From assembly GCF_029892095.1 (NCBI RefSeq), contig NZ_JARZAE010000004.1, forward strand, positions 4,464,001 to 4,528,000: a stretch of DNA of 64,000 nucleotides, in the 5' to 3' direction. Below, in pieces: positions 31,589 through 40,793 of this stretch; position 1 is the stretch's first letter, and the number at the start of each line of letters is the position of its first letter. Origin of the DNA: Kitasatospora sp. MAP12-44 (GTDB taxonomy: Bacteria > Actinomycetota > Actinomycetes > Streptomycetales > Streptomycetaceae). The notes under the pieces were generated by a model. The model saw only the letters and a list, made by a program, of their open reading frames with translations, made no database searches and had not been told where the DNA came from. Position numbers and translations under genes: made by a program.

Positions 31589-33706
31589 CTAGTTGCCCCC
31601 GGTCCCGCCGACGGGCGGCCCGCCGAAGGTGCCGCCGATGGGCCCTTTGGAGCCCCCACCGGCCGCCACGGTGGTGAGCACGATGTTGCTGTTGGGGTTC
31701 ACCAGCTGGTTCGGACCGGGGCTGGTCGTCACCACGACCGCGTTGCTGTCGCTGGGGCCGCTGTAGGTGAAGGTGAGGCCGGCGCTGAGCAGCGCGGCGG
31801 TGGCGTCCTTCACCGACTTGCCGGTGACGTCGGGGACCTGGACCTTCGCCGCGGCGGTGTAGATGGTCAGGGTGATGGTGGCGCCGGGCTTGGCCTTGCC
31901 GTTGGCGCCGGGGCTCTGCGAGGCGACCGTGCCGACGACCTTGGTCGGGTCGGTGGAGGGGGTGGTCTTGGAGGAGTCCACCGTGAAGCCGGCACCCTGC
32001 AGGGCCTGGGTCGCCACATCGGTGGTCTGGCCGACCACCGAGGGGACCGTGACCGTGCCCGGTCCCTGCGAGATGGTCAGGGTGACCGTGGCGCCCGCCG
32101 CGGCCTGGGTGCCGGCCGCCGGGCTCTCGGAGATCACCGAGTCCTGCGGGACGGTGGGGTCGTTGGCGTACACCGGCGTGCCGAGTACGAAGCCGGCGGT
32201 GGTCAGGGTCTGGTTGGCGGTGTCCTTGGGCTTGCCGGTCACGTCCGGCACCGCCGTCTGGGCCGGGCCGGTGGAGAGCTGGACGGTGATCGTCGAGTTG
32301 CCGGCGACCTTGACCCCGGCGGCCGGGTCCTGCTTGCAGACCATGCCGCTGGGCTGGTCGGGGCAGGAGATCGGGGCGCCCTGGGCGACCTGCAGGCCGG
32401 AGCTCGCGGCCGTCGCGGCGCTCTGCGCGTCGGCGAGCGACTTGCCGATCAGCGTCGGCACGCCGACCTGGGTTCCGCTGCCGCTGCCGCCGCTGTGGCC
32501 CTTGAACATCGCCGTGGCGACGAAGAACGAGCCCACCAGGACCAGGATCGCCGCGAGGGCGAGGATGATCCACGAGGTGTTGCTCTTCTTCGGCTGCTCG
32601 TCGCGGCGGCGCCCGGCGCGGCCCTGGCCGTCGTCGTAGCCGTCGTTGCCGCCGCCGTAGCCGTCGTACTCCTCGTTCGGGTAGCCGCCCTGGCCGTAGC
32701 CCTGGGCCTGGCCGCCGACCGGCGGCAGCATGGTGGTCGGCGCGCCGCCCTGCTGCGGAAGGAGGTTGGTCTGGCCGTACGGGTCGTGCTGCTGCGGGTA
32801 GCCGTTCTGGTCGTAGCCGTAGCCGCCCATGCCGTACGCGGCGGCCTGCTGGGCGGCGGCGACCGGGAGTCCGTCGAGGAAGCGCTCGATGTCGTCGCGC
32901 ATCTCGTCGGCGCTCTGGTAGCGGTAGTCGCGGTCCTTGGCGAGCGCCTTGAGCACGATCGCGTCGACCTCGGGGCGTACCTCGGAGTCGTAGGCGGACG
33001 GCGGCTGGGCTTCCTCGCGGACGTGCTGGTAGGCGACGGCGACCGGCGAGTCGCCGACGAACGGCGGCCGGACGGTCAGCAGTTCGTACAGCAGGCAGCC
33101 GGTGGAGTAGATGTCGGACCTCGCGTCGACCGTCTCGCCCTTGGCCTGCTCGGGCGAGAGGTACTGGGCGGTGCCGATGACGGCCGAGGTCTGGGTCATC
33201 GTCATGCCGGCGTCGCCCATGGCGCGCGCGATGCCGAAGTCCATCACCTTGACGTTGCCCTGGCGGGTGAGCATCACGTTGGCGGGCTTGATGTCGCGGT
33301 GCACGATGCCGGCGCGGTGCGAGTACTCCAGCGCCTGCAGGATGCCGATGGTCATCTCCAGCGCGCGCTCGGGCAGCAGCCGGCGTCCGGAGTGCAGCAG
33401 CTCGCGCAGCGTGGAGCCCTCGACGTACTCCATCACGATGTACGGGATGGAGATGCCGTCGATGTAGTCCTCGCCGGTGTCGTACACGGCGACGATGGCG
33501 GGGTGGTTCAGCGAGGCCGCGGACTGTGCCTCGCGGCGGAAGCGGGCCTGGAAGGACGGATCCCGGGCCATGTCGGCCCGGAGCGTCTTCACGGCGACGG
33601 AGCGGCCGAGCCTGGTGTCATGGCCGAGGTAGACCTCGGCCATGCCGCCGCGTCCGAGGACGCCGCCGAGCTCGTACCTGCCGCCGAGGCGACGAGGCTC
33701 TTCCAT
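31589..33706 (-). CDS. pknB: PASTA-domain Ser/Thr protein kinase PknB
   Basis: 705 aa from ATG 33704-33706. Kinase domain ~11-275: GRGGMAEVYLG, invariant Lys40, catalytic HRDIKPANVML, DFGIARAMG. A Tyr/Gly/Gln-rich juxtamembrane linker (~280-350) leads to a transmembrane helix (IILALAAILVLVGSFFVATA) and four extracellular PASTA repeats, ending in a Gly-rich tail. PknB senses muropeptides/lipid II and phosphorylates growth and division proteins, including FHA partners. Kinase, PASTA and the downstream pbpA-rodA-ppp-fha genes form the standard actinobacterial cluster. The frame upstream of this ATG is not conserved-looking. Confidence 0.96.
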   Translation of the reverse strand: MEEPRRLGGRYELGGVLGRGGMAEVYLGHDTRLGRSVAVKTLRADMARDPSFQARFRREAQSAASLNHPAIVAVYDTGEDYIDGISIPYIVMEYVEGSTLRELLHSGRRLLPERALEMTIGILQALEYSHRAGIVHRDIKPANVMLTRQGNVKVMDFGIARAMGDAGMTMTQTSAVIGTAQYLSPEQAKGETVDARSDIYSTGCLLYELLTVRPPFVGDSPVAVAYQHVREEAQPPSAYDSEVRPEVDAIVLKALAKDRDYRYQSADEMRDDIERFLDGLPVAAAQQAAAYGMGGYGYDQNGYPQQHDPYGQTNLLPQQGGAPTTMLPPVGGQAQGYGQGGYPNEEYDGYGGGNDGYDDGQGRAGRRRDEQPKKSNTSWIILALAAILVLVGSFFVATAMFKGHSGGSGSGTQVGVPTLIGKSLADAQSAATAASSGLQVAQGAPISCPDQPSGMVCKQDPAAGVKVAGNSTITVQLSTGPAQTAVPDVTGKPKDTANQTLTTAGFVLGTPVYANDPTVPQDSVISESPAAGTQAAAGATVTLTISQGPGTVTVPSVVGQTTDVATQALQGAGFTVDSSKTTPSTDPTKVVGTVASQSPGANGKAKPGATITLTIYTAAAKVQVPDVTGKSVKDATAALLSAGLTFTYSGPSDSNAVVVTTSPGPNQLVNPNSNIVLTTVAAGGGSKGPIGGTFGGPPVGGTGGN

Positions 33707-33992
33707 AGTTCCGACCCTCTCCCCCACCGGATGGTGAGGATGTGACGTAGGTGTCCCCGCACGCTCTGATGTGACGCTGTGCTCGCCACGGTGGTTCTGT
33801 GACGTATGTCCTACAGCACGCCGGGGCAGGCACTCCAGGGCACACTCGCTGCTTGCGGATACGCTACCGGTCGCGTGCGGCACAACTCGACACGCCCGCC
33901 AGCTGAGACCAGACCGTATCCGGGCCCAGCCGGAGCCCGGGGGAGGGCCTGGGCGGCGCGCCGACTGTCCGAGGGTACTGCGGTGCGGGCGG

Positions 33993-35447
33993 TTACTGGC
34001 CGATCACGGCCTGCATGACGGACTTGGCGATCGGGGCCGCCAGAGCGCCGCCGCTGATGTCGTTGCGCGCGCCGCCGTCCTCGACCACCACGGCGACCGC
34101 GACCGGCGCGCTGTCGCCGACCTTGGCGTAGCTGACGAACCAGGCGAACGGCAGGCCGCTGTTGTCCTGGCCGTGCTGCGCGGTGCCGGTCTTGCCGCCC
34201 ACCTCGACGCCGCTGATCTGCGCGAGCTTGCCGGTGCCGTTCTGCACGACGGCGACCATCATCTGCTGCAGCTTCTGGGCGGTGGCCGGGCTGATCGCCT
34301 GGTCCATCTCCTGCGCGCTGTGCTTGGAGACGGTGGTGCTGTTGGCCGAGCGCTCCTCGTCGACGAGGTAGGGCTGCATCAGCTTGCCGTTGTTGGCGAT
34401 GGCGGAGGCGACCATCGCCATCTGCAGCGGGGTGGCCGCGGTGTTGTGCTGGCCGATCGCGTCCTGCGCGGTGCCGTCCGGCGAGGAGTTGTTGGGGAAG
34501 ACGCTCGGCGCGGACTTCATCGGGACGGAGAAGGAGCTGTTGAAGCCGAACTTGTCGGCCTGGGCCAGCAGCTTCTGCTCGCCCAGCTCGGCGCCGATCT
34601 TGCCGTAGACGGTGTTGCAGGAGATCGCCAGCGCGTCCACCAGGGTCGCGTTGGTGCAGGGCTCGTCGGGGCTGTCGTTGTTCAGCGGCGTGTTGGTGCC
34701 CGGCAGGATGTAGGTCTGCGGGGTGTCGGTCACGTCGGTGATGTTCTGGTACTTGCCGGTCTCGAACGCGGTCGCGGCGGTGACCAGCTTGAAGGTCGAG
34801 CCGGGCGGGTACGTCTCGCGCAGCGCCCGGTTGAGCATCGGCTGGTCGGGGTTCTTGGTGAGCGCCTGCCAGGCCTGGCTGTCGGCGTCGCTGGTGCCGG
34901 CGAAGGTGCTCGGGTCGTACGACGGGGTGCTGACCAGCGCCAGGATCGCGCCGGTGCGCGGGTCGATGGCGACCGCGGCGCCCTTGTGGTTGCCCAGGCC
35001 GTCGAAGGCGGCCTTCTGCGCCTTGGGGTTGATCGTGGTGATCACGTCCCCGCCCTGCTTCTGCTTGCCGGTCAGCATGTCCAGGGTGTTGCGGAAGAAG
35101 AGCCGGTCGTCGGTGCCGGAGAGGATCGGGTCCTCCAGCTGCTCCAGCTGGCTGCTGCCGAAGGCCTGCGAGGAGAAGCCGGTGACCGGCGCGTACATCG
35201 GGCCGTCGTTCCAGGTGGTCTTGTACTTGTAGCGGTAGCCGTTGACGAAGTCCGAGCTGGTGACGGGCTGGCCGCCGGCGACGATGTTGCCGCGCGGGTA
35301 GGCGTACCGGTCGTACTTGACCCGGTCGTTGTACTGGTTGTTCGCGTAGGTGTCGGCCTCGACGCCCTGGATCCAGTTGGTGCGCAGCAGCAGCGCCATG
35401 ATCAGGAGGAGGCAGAAGACGGAGACCCGTCGAATGGGCTTGTTCAA
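33993..35447 (-). CDS. pbpA: Class B penicillin-binding protein (transpeptidase) PbpA
   Basis: 484 aa from TTG 35445-35447, selected because the protein then begins NKPIRRVSVF and an AGGAGGGG site lies 3 bases upstream. An N-terminal membrane anchor (~8-24), a dimerisation region, then the transpeptidase with Ser217-TFK220, Ser276-C-N278 and Lys419-TG. It cross-links peptidoglycan together with the SEDS glycosyltransferase encoded 65 bases upstream. The huge open frame continuing upstream is an antisense-type shadow of rodA and ppp. Length matches PbpA of mycobacteria and streptomycetes. Confidence 0.95.
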   Translation of the reverse strand: MNKPIRRVSVFCLLLIMALLLRTNWIQGVEADTYANNQYNDRVKYDRYAYPRGNIVAGGQPVTSSDFVNGYRYKYKTTWNDGPMYAPVTGFSSQAFGSSQLEQLEDPILSGTDDRLFFRNTLDMLTGKQKQGGDVITTINPKAQKAAFDGLGNHKGAAVAIDPRTGAILALVSTPSYDPSTFAGTSDADSQAWQALTKNPDQPMLNRALRETYPPGSTFKLVTAATAFETGKYQNITDVTDTPQTYILPGTNTPLNNDSPDEPCTNATLVDALAISCNTVYGKIGAELGEQKLLAQADKFGFNSSFSVPMKSAPSVFPNNSSPDGTAQDAIGQHNTAATPLQMAMVASAIANNGKLMQPYLVDEERSANSTTVSKHSAQEMDQAISPATAQKLQQMMVAVVQNGTGKLAQISGVEVGGKTGTAQHGQDNSGLPFAWFVSYAKVGDSAPVAVAVVVEDGGARNDISGGALAAPIAKSVMQAVIGQ

Positions 35448-35512
35448 GGGTCCCCTCCTGTTTCCTGGCGACAGCTGATCGGTGCGGCGGAGCCATTCAA
35501 CCGCACCTTTCC

Positions 35513-36916
35513 TTACGCCCGGACCGCCCGGGTCGGTTCCGGCGCCGGACGGCGGGCGCTGTCGCTGATCTTCAGCAGCAGGGCGACCAGGGCCCAGTTG
35601 GCCACCACCGAGGAGCCGCCCTGGGCCATGAAGGGCATTGTCATGCCGGTCAGCGGGATCAGCCCGGTCACTCCCCCGGCCACCACGAAGACCTGCAGGG
35701 CGAAGGCCGAGCCGAGCCCGACGGCGAGCAGTTTGCCGAACGGGTCGCGGGCGGCCAGTGCGGTGCGCAGGGCGCGCTGCACGACGAGTCCGTACACCAC
35801 GAAGAGCGCCATCAGGCCGGTCAGGCCGAGTTCCTCGCCGAAGGAGCCGAGGATGAAGTCGCTCTTGGCGGCGAAGCCGATCAGCCAGGACCGGCCCTGG
35901 CCCAGGCCCGCGCCGGTGACCCCGCCGGTGCCGAAGGCGAACAGGGCCTGGCCGATCTGCTCGGTGGTGCCGGCGGGCGGGTGCGGGCCGAAGGCGGCCA
36001 TCGGGTCCAGCCAGGCGTTGATCCGGATCCTGACGTGCTGCTCGGTGGAGCCGACCAGGGCGGCGCCGGCGGTTGCCAGCAGGAGGCCGAAGACGATCCA
36101 GCTGGTCCGCTCGGTGGCGACGTAGAGCATCACCACGAAGAGGCCGAAGAAGAGCAGTGAGCTGCCGAGGTCGGTCTCGAAGACCAGGATCAGGATGCTC
36201 AGCGCCCAGACCACCAGGATCGGGCCCAGGTCGCGCCCGCGCGGGAGGTAGAGGCCCAGCACCCGGCGGCTGGCCAGCGCCAGGGCGTCCCGGTTGACGG
36301 TCAGGTAGCCGGCGAAGAAGACCGCGAGGATGATCTTGGCGAACTCGCCGGGCTGGATCGAGAAGCCGCCCGCGTGGATCCAGATCTTGGCGCCGAAGTC
36401 GGATCTGCGGGCCGGTAGGAAGGCCGGGGCGGCGAGCAGCGCGAGGGCGGCGGCCATCGAGACGTAGGTGTAGCGCTGGAGCGCCAGATGGCCCTTCAGC
36501 AGGGTGATCACGCCGATGAAGAGGGCCACCCCGAGGGCCGACCAGAGCAGTTGGAAGGGCGCGGCCGGGGCGTTGTGCTGGAGCAGCGGTCCGGCTTTGT
36601 CGAGCCGCCAGATCATCACCAGGCCCAGACCGTTGAGCAGGGTCGCCAGCGGCAGCAGCAGGGGGTCCGCGTACGGCGCGAAGCGGCGCATCACCAGGTG
36701 GGCGACCAGCGCGAGCGCCCCGATGCCCAGGCCGTACTCCAGCATCCCGGCGGGCAGCCGCCGGTCGACCGCCAGGCCGACGTTGGCGTACGCCAGGGTG
36801 GGCAGCAGGACGGCGAAGGCGAGCAGGCCCAGCTCGGTGTTGCGCCGGTTGGGGGCGCCCGGCGAGCCGAGGCCGACGGGGCGTCCGGTCCGGCCGCTGA
36901 GCTGGAAGGCGCTCAT
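35513..36916 (-). CDS. rodA: SEDS family peptidoglycan glycosyltransferase (FtsW/RodA)
   Basis: 467 aa, about ten transmembrane helices. SEDS signatures: GFSIQPGEFAKI, FETDLGSSLLFFGLFVVM and the C-terminal TGMTMPFMAQGGSSVVANW. It polymerises lipid II and works with the class B PBP encoded just downstream. In streptomycetes this locus member is required for aerial hyphae and sporulation rather than vegetative growth. Order ppp-rodA-pbpA-pknB is conserved. Confidence 0.94.
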   Translation of the reverse strand: MSAFQLSGRTGRPVGLGSPGAPNRRNTELGLLAFAVLLPTLAYANVGLAVDRRLPAGMLEYGLGIGALALVAHLVMRRFAPYADPLLLPLATLLNGLGLVMIWRLDKAGPLLQHNAPAAPFQLLWSALGVALFIGVITLLKGHLALQRYTYVSMAAALALLAAPAFLPARRSDFGAKIWIHAGGFSIQPGEFAKIILAVFFAGYLTVNRDALALASRRVLGLYLPRGRDLGPILVVWALSILILVFETDLGSSLLFFGLFVVMLYVATERTSWIVFGLLLATAGAALVGSTEQHVRIRINAWLDPMAAFGPHPPAGTTEQIGQALFAFGTGGVTGAGLGQGRSWLIGFAAKSDFILGSFGEELGLTGLMALFVVYGLVVQRALRTALAARDPFGKLLAVGLGSAFALQVFVVAGGVTGLIPLTGMTMPFMAQGGSSVVANWALVALLLKISDSARRPAPEPTRAVRA

Positions 36917-36927
36917 CCGCCCGCCCC

Positions 36928-36950
36928 TCCCCCGGCCGTCGGCCGGGGGA
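36928..36950 (-). terminator. Small hairpin between ppp and rodA
   Basis: 10-bp stem (36928-36937 with 36941-36950), loop GTC, inside a 42-base gap. It may attenuate rather than end transcription of the operon. Confidence 0.4.
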
Positions 36951-36958
36951 GACGGACG

Positions 36959-38620
36959 TTAGGCCGTCGCACAGTCCCCGGCCAGCGTCTGCTCCTCCGG
37001 GGTGAGGGCCGGCGCGGTGCTCGGCGGGGCCGCGGGCGGGGTGGGGCTGGCGGTGCTCTGGGCGGGCAGGCTGGGCGTCGGCGCGGGCGGGGACGGTGAG
37101 GCGGCCAGGAACGCCGCGGTGGTCGCGGTGCCGGTACCGGCCGTGGCCGGCTTGGCGCCGTCGGCGATCTTCTGGCAGACGGCGGCCTGCGCCTGGAAGG
37201 CCTGCACCCGCTTGGTGGCGGCGTCCAGGCTGTCGGCGTCGATGGTGTTCTTGAGCTGGTTCTGCTGGTAGACCGGCAGGTACTTCAGCTCGACGCCCGG
37301 GTAGTCCTGGTAGATCGAGGAGAGGCTGAGGCCGGCCAGGCTCTGGCTGATGCCGCGGTAGACCGCGACATGGCCGGAGTTCTCGGCGACGTAGTACTGC
37401 CCCTGGGTCCACTGGTAGCCGCCGTACGCGGCGCCGCCGACCAGGCCGAGTGCGACGGCCACGATCGCCGAGCGCTTGATCCAGCTCGGCTTGCGGACCG
37501 GCGGTTCGGCCGGCGGGTAGTCCTCGGCGCGGTAGCCGTCCGCGTCGTACTCGCCGGCCGGGGCGCCGTAGCCCTCGGCGCCGTGCGGGGCGGTGCCGTA
37601 GCCCTCGTGGGGGTAGTCGGCGGTGTCGTAGCCGTGGGCCGGGCCGAAGCCGTCCGGTGCCTGACCGTAGCCCTGCTCGTAGCCCTGGTCGTAACCGGGC
37701 TCGTAGCCGCCCTGGTAGCCGTCGGCCGGGCCGAAGGCGCCGGGCGGGGCGGGCGGCTGCGGGCGGCCGAGACCCGCGGCGCGGCCGGCCGGGGTGTCGA
37801 TGATCGCGTGGTCGGTGGCCGTGCCGTGCGGGCCTTCGGCGACCGCGCCGACCACCACCGGGACGCTGGCGAACTGCCCGCTGAGGGTGTCGGTGGCACC
37901 GACCTCGATGACGTCGGCCACGATGCAGGTGATGTTGTCCGGCCCGCCGCCGCGCAGCGCGAGCTGGATCAGCTCCTGGACGGTCTGCTCGGGGGCGTAG
38001 TAGCTCCCGAGGGTCTCCTCCAGGGTCTGGTGGCTGACCGGGCCCGACAGGCCGTCGGAGCAGATCAGGTAGCGGTCGCCGGCCCGGACCTCACGGATCG
38101 ACAGGTCGGGCTCGACCTGGCCGCGCCCGTCCAGCGCGCGCATCAGCAGGGAGCGCTGCGGGTGGGTCTCGGCCTCCTCCGGGGTGATCCGGCCCTCGTC
38201 CACCAGGCGCTGCACCCAGGTGTGGTCCTGGGTGATCTGGGTCAGCGAGCCGTCCCGCAGCAGGTAGGCGCGCGAGTCGCCGACGTGCGCCAGGCCCATC
38301 CGCTCGCCGGTCCACAGCAGCGCGGTCAGGGTGCAGCCCATGCCCTCCAGCTGCGGGTCCTGCTCGACCATGACGCGCAGTCGCTCGTTGGCGCCGTGCA
38401 CGGCGTCGCTGAGCAGCGTCAGCAGGTCGGCGCGGAGGTCGGCCTCGTCCAGCGAGACGATCGAGCTGAGGGCCTCGGAGGAGGCGACCTCGCCGGCCGC
38501 CGCCCCACCCATGCCATCGGCCACGGCCAGCAGGCGCGGGCCGGCGAAGCCGGAGTCCTCGTTCCCCTCCCGGATCAGCCCCTTGTGGGATCCGGCGGCG
38601 AACCGCAGCACGAGGCTCAT
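36959..38620 (-). CDS. ppp: PP2C-type membrane Ser/Thr phosphatase (PstP/Ppp)
   Basis: 553 aa from ATG 38618-38620. The PP2C domain (~1-240) shows the metal-binding motifs RFAAGSHKGLIREGNEDSGF, ADGMGGAAAGE, GDSRAYLLRDG and GGPDNITCIVADV. A Tyr/Gly-rich linker with repeated GYD/GYE motifs, one transmembrane helix (AIVAVALGLVGGAAYGGYQW) and an extracellular domain with a Pro/Ser/Thr-rich tail follow. It dephosphorylates PknB and its substrates. It sits between fhaB and rodA as in mycobacteria. Confidence 0.95.
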   Translation of the reverse strand: MSLVLRFAAGSHKGLIREGNEDSGFAGPRLLAVADGMGGAAAGEVASSEALSSIVSLDEADLRADLLTLLSDAVHGANERLRVMVEQDPQLEGMGCTLTALLWTGERMGLAHVGDSRAYLLRDGSLTQITQDHTWVQRLVDEGRITPEEAETHPQRSLLMRALDGRGQVEPDLSIREVRAGDRYLICSDGLSGPVSHQTLEETLGSYYAPEQTVQELIQLALRGGGPDNITCIVADVIEVGATDTLSGQFASVPVVVGAVAEGPHGTATDHAIIDTPAGRAAGLGRPQPPAPPGAFGPADGYQGGYEPGYDQGYEQGYGQAPDGFGPAHGYDTADYPHEGYGTAPHGAEGYGAPAGEYDADGYRAEDYPPAEPPVRKPSWIKRSAIVAVALGLVGGAAYGGYQWTQGQYYVAENSGHVAVYRGISQSLAGLSLSSIYQDYPGVELKYLPVYQQNQLKNTIDADSLDAATKRVQAFQAQAAVCQKIADGAKPATAGTGTATTAAFLAASPSPPAPTPSLPAQSTASPTPPAAPPSTAPALTPEEQTLAGDCATA

Positions 38621-38718
38621 TCTGTGCGTGCCCCCCTCTGGGCCTCGCGCACGGCAGCGGCAGCAGCGTGGCTGCCGTCCCGGCTGGTCATGGACGGGGT
38701 GCTGTCCCTCATGCGCTA

Positions 38719-39258
38719 CTACTTCCGCAGTTCGATGACGGTCCTGCCGATACGGATCGGCATGCCCGGCTGGAGCGGTGTCGGCACGGTCAGCCGCTGC
38801 CGGTCCAGATAGGTGCCGTTGGTGGAGCCTAGATCCTCCACGGTCCACTGCCCAGCCTGATCCGGGTAGATCCTGGCATGACGCGACGACGCGTAGTCGT
38901 CGTCGAGCACGATGGTGGAGTCGTGCGCGCGCCCGAGCGTGATGGTCTGGCCCTGCAACGCCACGGTCGTGCCGGTCAGTGAACCTTCGACCACGACCAG
39001 CTGGGTCGGCGCGCCACGGCGGCCGCGACCCAGCTGCTGGGTGGCGTCACGGGGCGCGGGCGCCTGCTGCGGCTGACGCGGCGCCGGGGTGCCCGCGGCC
39101 GCGGTGCTCGCGGCGCCGGCCGCGCGCCGACCGCCCCCCTTGGCGGTGCCCTTGGCGCCGAACATGTCGCTGCGGATCACCTGCACCGCAACGATGACGA
39201 ACAGCCACAGCACCGCCAGGAAACCCAGCCGCATGACTGTCAGAGTCAGTTCTGACAC
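38719..39258 (-). CDS. fhaB: FHA domain membrane protein (FhaB/FipA type)
   Basis: 179 aa. An N-terminal transmembrane helix (~6-28), an Ala/Gln/Pro linker, and a C-terminal FHA domain with GRAHDSTIVLDD, SSRHARI and LGSTNGTYLD. FHA domains bind phosphothreonine; the mycobacterial homologue links PknB signalling to the FtsZ/PBP complex. It is followed 98 bases later by ppp. Confidence 0.93.
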   Translation of the reverse strand: MSELTLTVMRLGFLAVLWLFVIVAVQVIRSDMFGAKGTAKGGGRRAAGAASTAAAGTPAPRQPQQAPAPRDATQQLGRGRRGAPTQLVVVEGSLTGTTVALQGQTITLGRAHDSTIVLDDDYASSRHARIYPDQAGQWTVEDLGSTNGTYLDRQRLTVPTPLQPGMPIRIGRTVIELRK

Positions 39259-39270
39259 CGGTACCCCGCC

Positions 39271-40143
39271 CTACCCTTCGACCTGTCGGTAGATGATCGT
39301 CGTGCTGCCCACGACGATCCGCGAGCCGTCGCGGAGCGTAGCGCGCTGGGTGTGCTGTCCGTCCACCACGATGCCGTTGGTGGACCCGAGGTCGAGCACC
39401 ATCGCGGGGGTGCCGGGACGGATTTCGGCGTGCTTGCGGGAGACGCCGGGGTCGTCGATCCGGACATCGGCCTCGGTGGAGCGGCCCAGCACGCAGGCGG
39501 TGCCGGTGATCTGGTGGCGGGTGCCGTTGACCTCGATCCAGCGGCGCGTGTTGGCGCCCGTGCCGGAGCCGGGGAACGGGCGGACGTTGCCGGCGGGGGG
39601 CATCGGCGGCATCGCGGGGGGCGTGCTCGGGACCGGCGGGGCCGCCCCCGCGTACGTCGGTGAGCCGCCCTGCTGCCACGGTGCGCCGGGTGCCTCGGTG
39701 ACCGGGCCGCGGCCGTAGCCGGCCTGCGGCTGGCGCTCCTGCGGCGGCTGGGCCGGGGGCTCGGGGGTCTCGGTGGCCAGCGTGCGGCTGCGCACCCGGT
39801 ACAGGCCGGTGTCCAGGTCGTCAGCGCGTTCGAGGTTGACCTGGAGCGGGCCGAGGAAGCCGTAGCGCTGGGCCTCCGCGTACTCCAGGACCATGCCCGA
39901 CAGCTCCTGGCCGAGCTGGCCCGCGTACGGGCTGAGCCGCTCGTAGTCGTGCGGGCTGAGCTCGACGATGAAGTCGTTGGGCACCACGGTGCGGTCGCGG
40001 TTCCAGATCGTGGCGTTGTTGTCGCACTCGCGCTGCAGCGCTCCGGCGATCTCCACGGGTTGGACCTCGGACTTGAACACCTTGGCGAAGGTGCCGTTCA
40101 CGAGACCCTCGAGTCGCTGCTCGAACTTCTTCAGGACTCCCAC
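39271..40143 (-). CDS. fhaA: DUF3662-FHA protein (FhaA type)
   Basis: 290 aa from GTG 40141-40143 with GGAAGGGGG upstream. Residues ~1-125 are the DUF3662 domain (GVLKKFEQRLEGLVNGTFAK, EIAGALQRECDNNA); a Pro/Gln/Gly linker follows; the C-terminal FHA domain has GRSTEADVRIDD, SRKHAEI and LGSTNGIVVDG. In mycobacteria FhaA binds phosphorylated MviN and PbpA regulation partners. It is the first gene of the leftward signalling operon, so a promoter is expected in the next 415 bases. Confidence 0.94.
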   Translation of the reverse strand: MGVLKKFEQRLEGLVNGTFAKVFKSEVQPVEIAGALQRECDNNATIWNRDRTVVPNDFIVELSPHDYERLSPYAGQLGQELSGMVLEYAEAQRYGFLGPLQVNLERADDLDTGLYRVRSRTLATETPEPPAQPPQERQPQAGYGRGPVTEAPGAPWQQGGSPTYAGAAPPVPSTPPAMPPMPPAGNVRPFPGSGTGANTRRWIEVNGTRHQITGTACVLGRSTEADVRIDDPGVSRKHAEIRPGTPAMVLDLGSTNGIVVDGQHTQRATLRDGSRIVVGSTTIIYRQVEG

Positions 40144-40558
40144 GGGGCACCCCCTTCCAAGGGATCTCGAGGTACTGCTCGGGCTTGATTGCGGTACTTC
40201 CGTACTGATCGTATCCACGCGCGGGCCATCTGTACGGTTCCCCGGCCGGGCCGAGCCCGGGGGTGGGCTTGCGCACACCCCTTCGTACGGGTGCGCCCGG
40301 TGGCCAAGGAGTACCCCTTGGGCGGGGCCCTCACCCCTGGGCCGCCCCGGCGCCGAGTCGTTCGAGTGGCGGCCCCCGGAGAGCTGTGCAGGTCGGCTGG
40401 GGGAAGGGATTCGTAGGTTCCCCGTGGAGCGTGCTAATGTTTCTCATGTCGGAAGGGGCGACCGAGAGGGAGCCGAAGCCGGACGGAAGATCGAGAAGCG
40501 GGTCCAAACCGATTCGAAATCATCCGGACGATCGGTTAGCATCTACGACATCACCCAT
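40144..40558. promoter_or_regulatory. Gene-free region between fhaA and tRNA-Leu
   Basis: 415 bases without a credible gene. It should hold the leftward operon promoter. For tRNA-Leu a plausible rightward promoter is TTCGAA (40513-40518), an 18-base spacer and TAGCAT (40537-40542), about 17 bases before the tRNA. The stretch 40430-40560 is less GC-rich than its surroundings. No riboswitch or repeat was recognised. Confidence 0.4.
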
Positions 40559-40642
40559 GCGCGGGTGGCGGAATAGGCAGACGCGCTGGATTCAGGTTCC
40601 AGTGCCCGAAAGGGCGTGGGGGTTCAACTCCCCCCTCGCGCA
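40559..40642 (+). tRNA. tRNA-Leu(CAG)
   Basis: 84 bases, class II tRNA: acceptor GCGCGGG/CTCGCGC, anticodon stem CTGGA-TTCAGGT-TCCAG with CAG, a long variable arm (TGCCCGAAAGGGCG) and T-arm GGGGGTTCAACTCCCCC. The 3' CCA is not encoded. Confidence 0.97.
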
Positions 40643-40648
40643 CAGTGC

Positions 40649-40703
40649 GGAACGGGCTCCATCCAAGTGACTCAGGTCGCGAGGATGGGGCCCGTTCCTT
40701 TTG
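40649..40703 (+). terminator. Terminator of tRNA-Leu
   Basis: Stem GGAACGGGCTCCATCC (40649-40664) with GGATGGGGCCCGTTCC (40683-40698), one wobble, followed by TTTTG. Confidence 0.8.
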
Positions 40704-40741
40704 CGTTCCCACTGGGATCGCGCTCCCGCCGAAGCGGGCGC

Positions 40742-40780
40742 AAGGCCGGTCGGACCGATGCTCTCGGTCCGACCGGCCTT
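40742..40780 (-). terminator. Terminator downstream of the NRAMP-type gene
   Basis: 17-bp perfect stem (40742-40758 with 40764-40780), loop TGCTC, starting 14 bases after the gene's stop. Confidence 0.75.
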
Positions 40781-40793
40781 CTGTGTTCGATGC

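Noticed and set aside
29520..32573. A 1017-codon minus-strand frame over the sortases and pknB end
   Set aside because: Antisense/out-of-frame shadow: Arg/His/Gly-rich, no domain, and it covers srtE1, srtE2 and PASTA coding sequence.
31106..33745. An 879-codon plus-strand frame antisense to pknB
   Set aside because: Composition is typical of a shadow frame (Gly/Val/Arg/His) and PknB is unambiguous on the other strand.
33993..37412. A 1139-codon open frame on the minus strand
   Set aside because: Only its last 484 codons (from TTG 35447) are PbpA. The rest is the high-GC shadow of rodA and ppp in another frame, with Arg/Pro/Ala-rich composition.
40144..40558. Small ORFs upstream of tRNA-Leu
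   Set aside because: They run through the tRNA or the fhaA start and lack ribosome sites.
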